A stretch of 7,194 nt of DNA, taken from positions 5,251-12,444 of the forward strand of contig DFLB01000071.1 in the NCBI GenBank assembly GCA_002373995.1, read 5' to 3'. Under the pieces are notes generated by a model. That model made no database searches, was not told where the DNA came from, and saw nothing but the letters and a program-made list of their open reading frames with translations. Both the position numbers and the translations under genes were made by a program. Of this stretch, positions 6,630 to 7,194 are shown in pieces. Origin of the DNA: Bacteroidales bacterium UBA3630 (lineage in GTDB: Bacteria; Bacteroidota; Bacteroidia; Bacteroidales; P3). Position 1 is the stretch's first letter. Each line of letters starts with the position of its first letter.

Positions 6630-6684
6630 AAGGCATATCCAAAGCATTACCAAGGCATATCCTCTGCATAACCTCTGCATCTTC
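6630..6684. repeat. five-copy 11-bp tandem repeat in the folP-purH divergent region
   Basis: Five contiguous 11-bp units can be read: AAGGCATATCC (6630-6640), AAAGCATTACC (6641-6651), AAGGCATATCC (6652-6662), TCTGCATAACC (6663-6673) and TCTGCATCTTC (6674-6684). A decayed sixth unit (TCCGCAGG...) may follow. Every unit has GCAT at the same phase, and four end in CC. The period is close to one helical turn, so the GCAT cores fall on the same face of the DNA. The array sits about 30 bp upstream of the purH -33 element and 70 bp upstream of the farther folP start. The whole gap of about 300 nt between the two genes holds this array, the G-rich tract, the purH promoter and no convincing gene. Confidence 0.8.
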
Positions 6685-6714
6685 TCCGCAGGTTGATAAA
6701 GAGTTGAAAAAAAG

Positions 6715-6747
6715 TTTGCCGCCATTGCTCCTTTTGTTGTATATTTG
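6715..6747 (+). promoter_or_regulatory. Bacteroidetes-type promoter for purH
   Basis: A -7 element TATATTTG (6740-6747) fits TAnnTTTG exactly. A TTTG at 6715-6718 lies 21 nt upstream as the -33 element, slightly longer than the spacing of the other promoter in this window. The start site would be near 6752-6755, leaving an untranslated leader of about 110 nt before the ATG at 6865. I see no recognised riboswitch in that leader; only short pairings such as GGCAT/ATGCC around 6783-6793 are visible. Confidence 0.65.
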
Positions 6748-6864
6748 CATCCTGTGGCCATCGTGCTCCGCATTGGCTAACGGGCATGATGCCAGTATTT
6801 TATACTCGCCGGAAACACCTCCGCAGGCAGTGAAACATTTATGGAAATAAATAAAAACAACAAT

Positions 6865-7194
6865 ATGGAACCTAAACGTATAAAGTCAGCCCTCATCTCC
6901 GTCTTCTACAAAGACGGCCTCGAGGACATCGTTCGCGCCCTCGACGCCCAGGGAGTCACCATCTACTCCACAGGCGGCACCTACAAATTCATCCACGACC
7001 TCGGCATCGAACCCGTCGCCGTCGAAAGCCTCACTGGGTACCCCTCCATCCTCGGCGGCCGCGTCAAAACCTTGCACCCCAAAGTCTTCGGTGGCATCCT
7101 GGCGCGCCGCGATATGTTCAGCGACGGCGAACAGCTGGCGCAATACGAGATTCCGGAAATCGACCTCGTCATCGTCGACCTCTATCCCTTCGAG
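6865..7194 (+). CDS. purH: bifunctional AICAR transformylase / IMP cyclohydrolase PurH, N-terminal part (cut by window edge)
   Basis: The first 110 residues are present and open to the window edge. PurH carries out the last two steps of IMP synthesis: formyl transfer from 10-formyl-tetrahydrofolate to AICAR, then ring closure. Only the N-terminal IMP cyclohydrolase (MGS-like) domain is visible, with KRIKSALISVFYKDGL (4-19), STGGT (35-39), GGRVKTLHPKVFGGILARR (64-82) and VDLYPF (104-109). The ATG at 6865 gives MEPKRIKSAL, which matches the usual start of Bacteroidetes PurH. An in-frame ATG at 6841 would add eight Asn/Lys-rich residues (MEINKNNN), which look more like an A-rich leader than protein. 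The gene is divergent from folP, and its reaction needs the folate cofactor that folP helps to make. Confidence 0.97.
   Translation, partial: MEPKRIKSALISVFYKDGLEDIVRALDAQGVTIYSTGGTYKFIHDLGIEPVAVESLTGYPSILGGRVKTLHPKVFGGILARRDMFSDGEQLAQYEIPEIDLVIVDLYPFE

Noticed and set aside
6605..6850. 81-codon plus-strand and 63-codon minus-strand frames in the folP-purH gap
   Set aside because: They run through the tandem repeat and the purH promoter and have low-complexity translations.
6752..6864. riboswitch in the purH leader
   Set aside because: The leader is long enough, but I could not find the three-way junction elements of a purine riboswitch or any other known class; only short hairpins are visible.

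Overview
The window looks like part of a chromosome from a Bacteroidales bacterium (Bacteroides/Prevotella-like, moderately GC-rich). The evidence is a TAnnTTTG-type promoter in front of two genes, A-rich leaders with little Shine-Dalgarno sequence, Bacteroidetes-style protein variants (NITEDSF and GAASSRPGA in FolP) and a DUF2975 membrane protein paired with a tiny XRE regulator. The genus cannot be fixed from this sequence alone.

Six genes lie on the minus strand, and one partial gene at the right edge lies on the plus strand. Read in minus-strand order from the right: folP (dihydropteroate synthase) overlaps cdaA (membrane diadenylate cyclase) by an ATGA. An AT-rich gap follows, carrying a near-consensus promoter. 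That promoter drives a DUF2975 four-helix membrane protein, which overlaps a 67-residue XRE/Cro-type regulator, again by an ATGA. After an 86-nt gap with a 7-bp tandem repeat comes a 957-residue secreted M16 zinc protease. Its stop is followed by a perfect 13-bp hairpin, and then by a stand-alone NAD(P)H-hydrate dehydratase. At the right, divergent from folP, is the start of purH (110 codons visible) with its own promoter.

The functions are mostly housekeeping: folate synthesis (folP), a folate-dependent purine step (purH, which uses 10-formyl-tetrahydrofolate), c-di-AMP signalling (cdaA), nicotinamide-nucleotide repair and periplasmic proteolysis. The DUF2975/XRE pair is the only module of unknown role. 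I see no mobile element, CRISPR array, rRNA or tRNA, and no clear candidate for a wholly new system.

The signals most worth a second look are non-coding. The folP-purH divergent region holds about five 11-bp tandem repeats next to a G-rich minus-strand tract that could form a quadruplex. The protease/dehydratase junction holds a long hairpin without a U-tract that lies almost on the downstream start codon.
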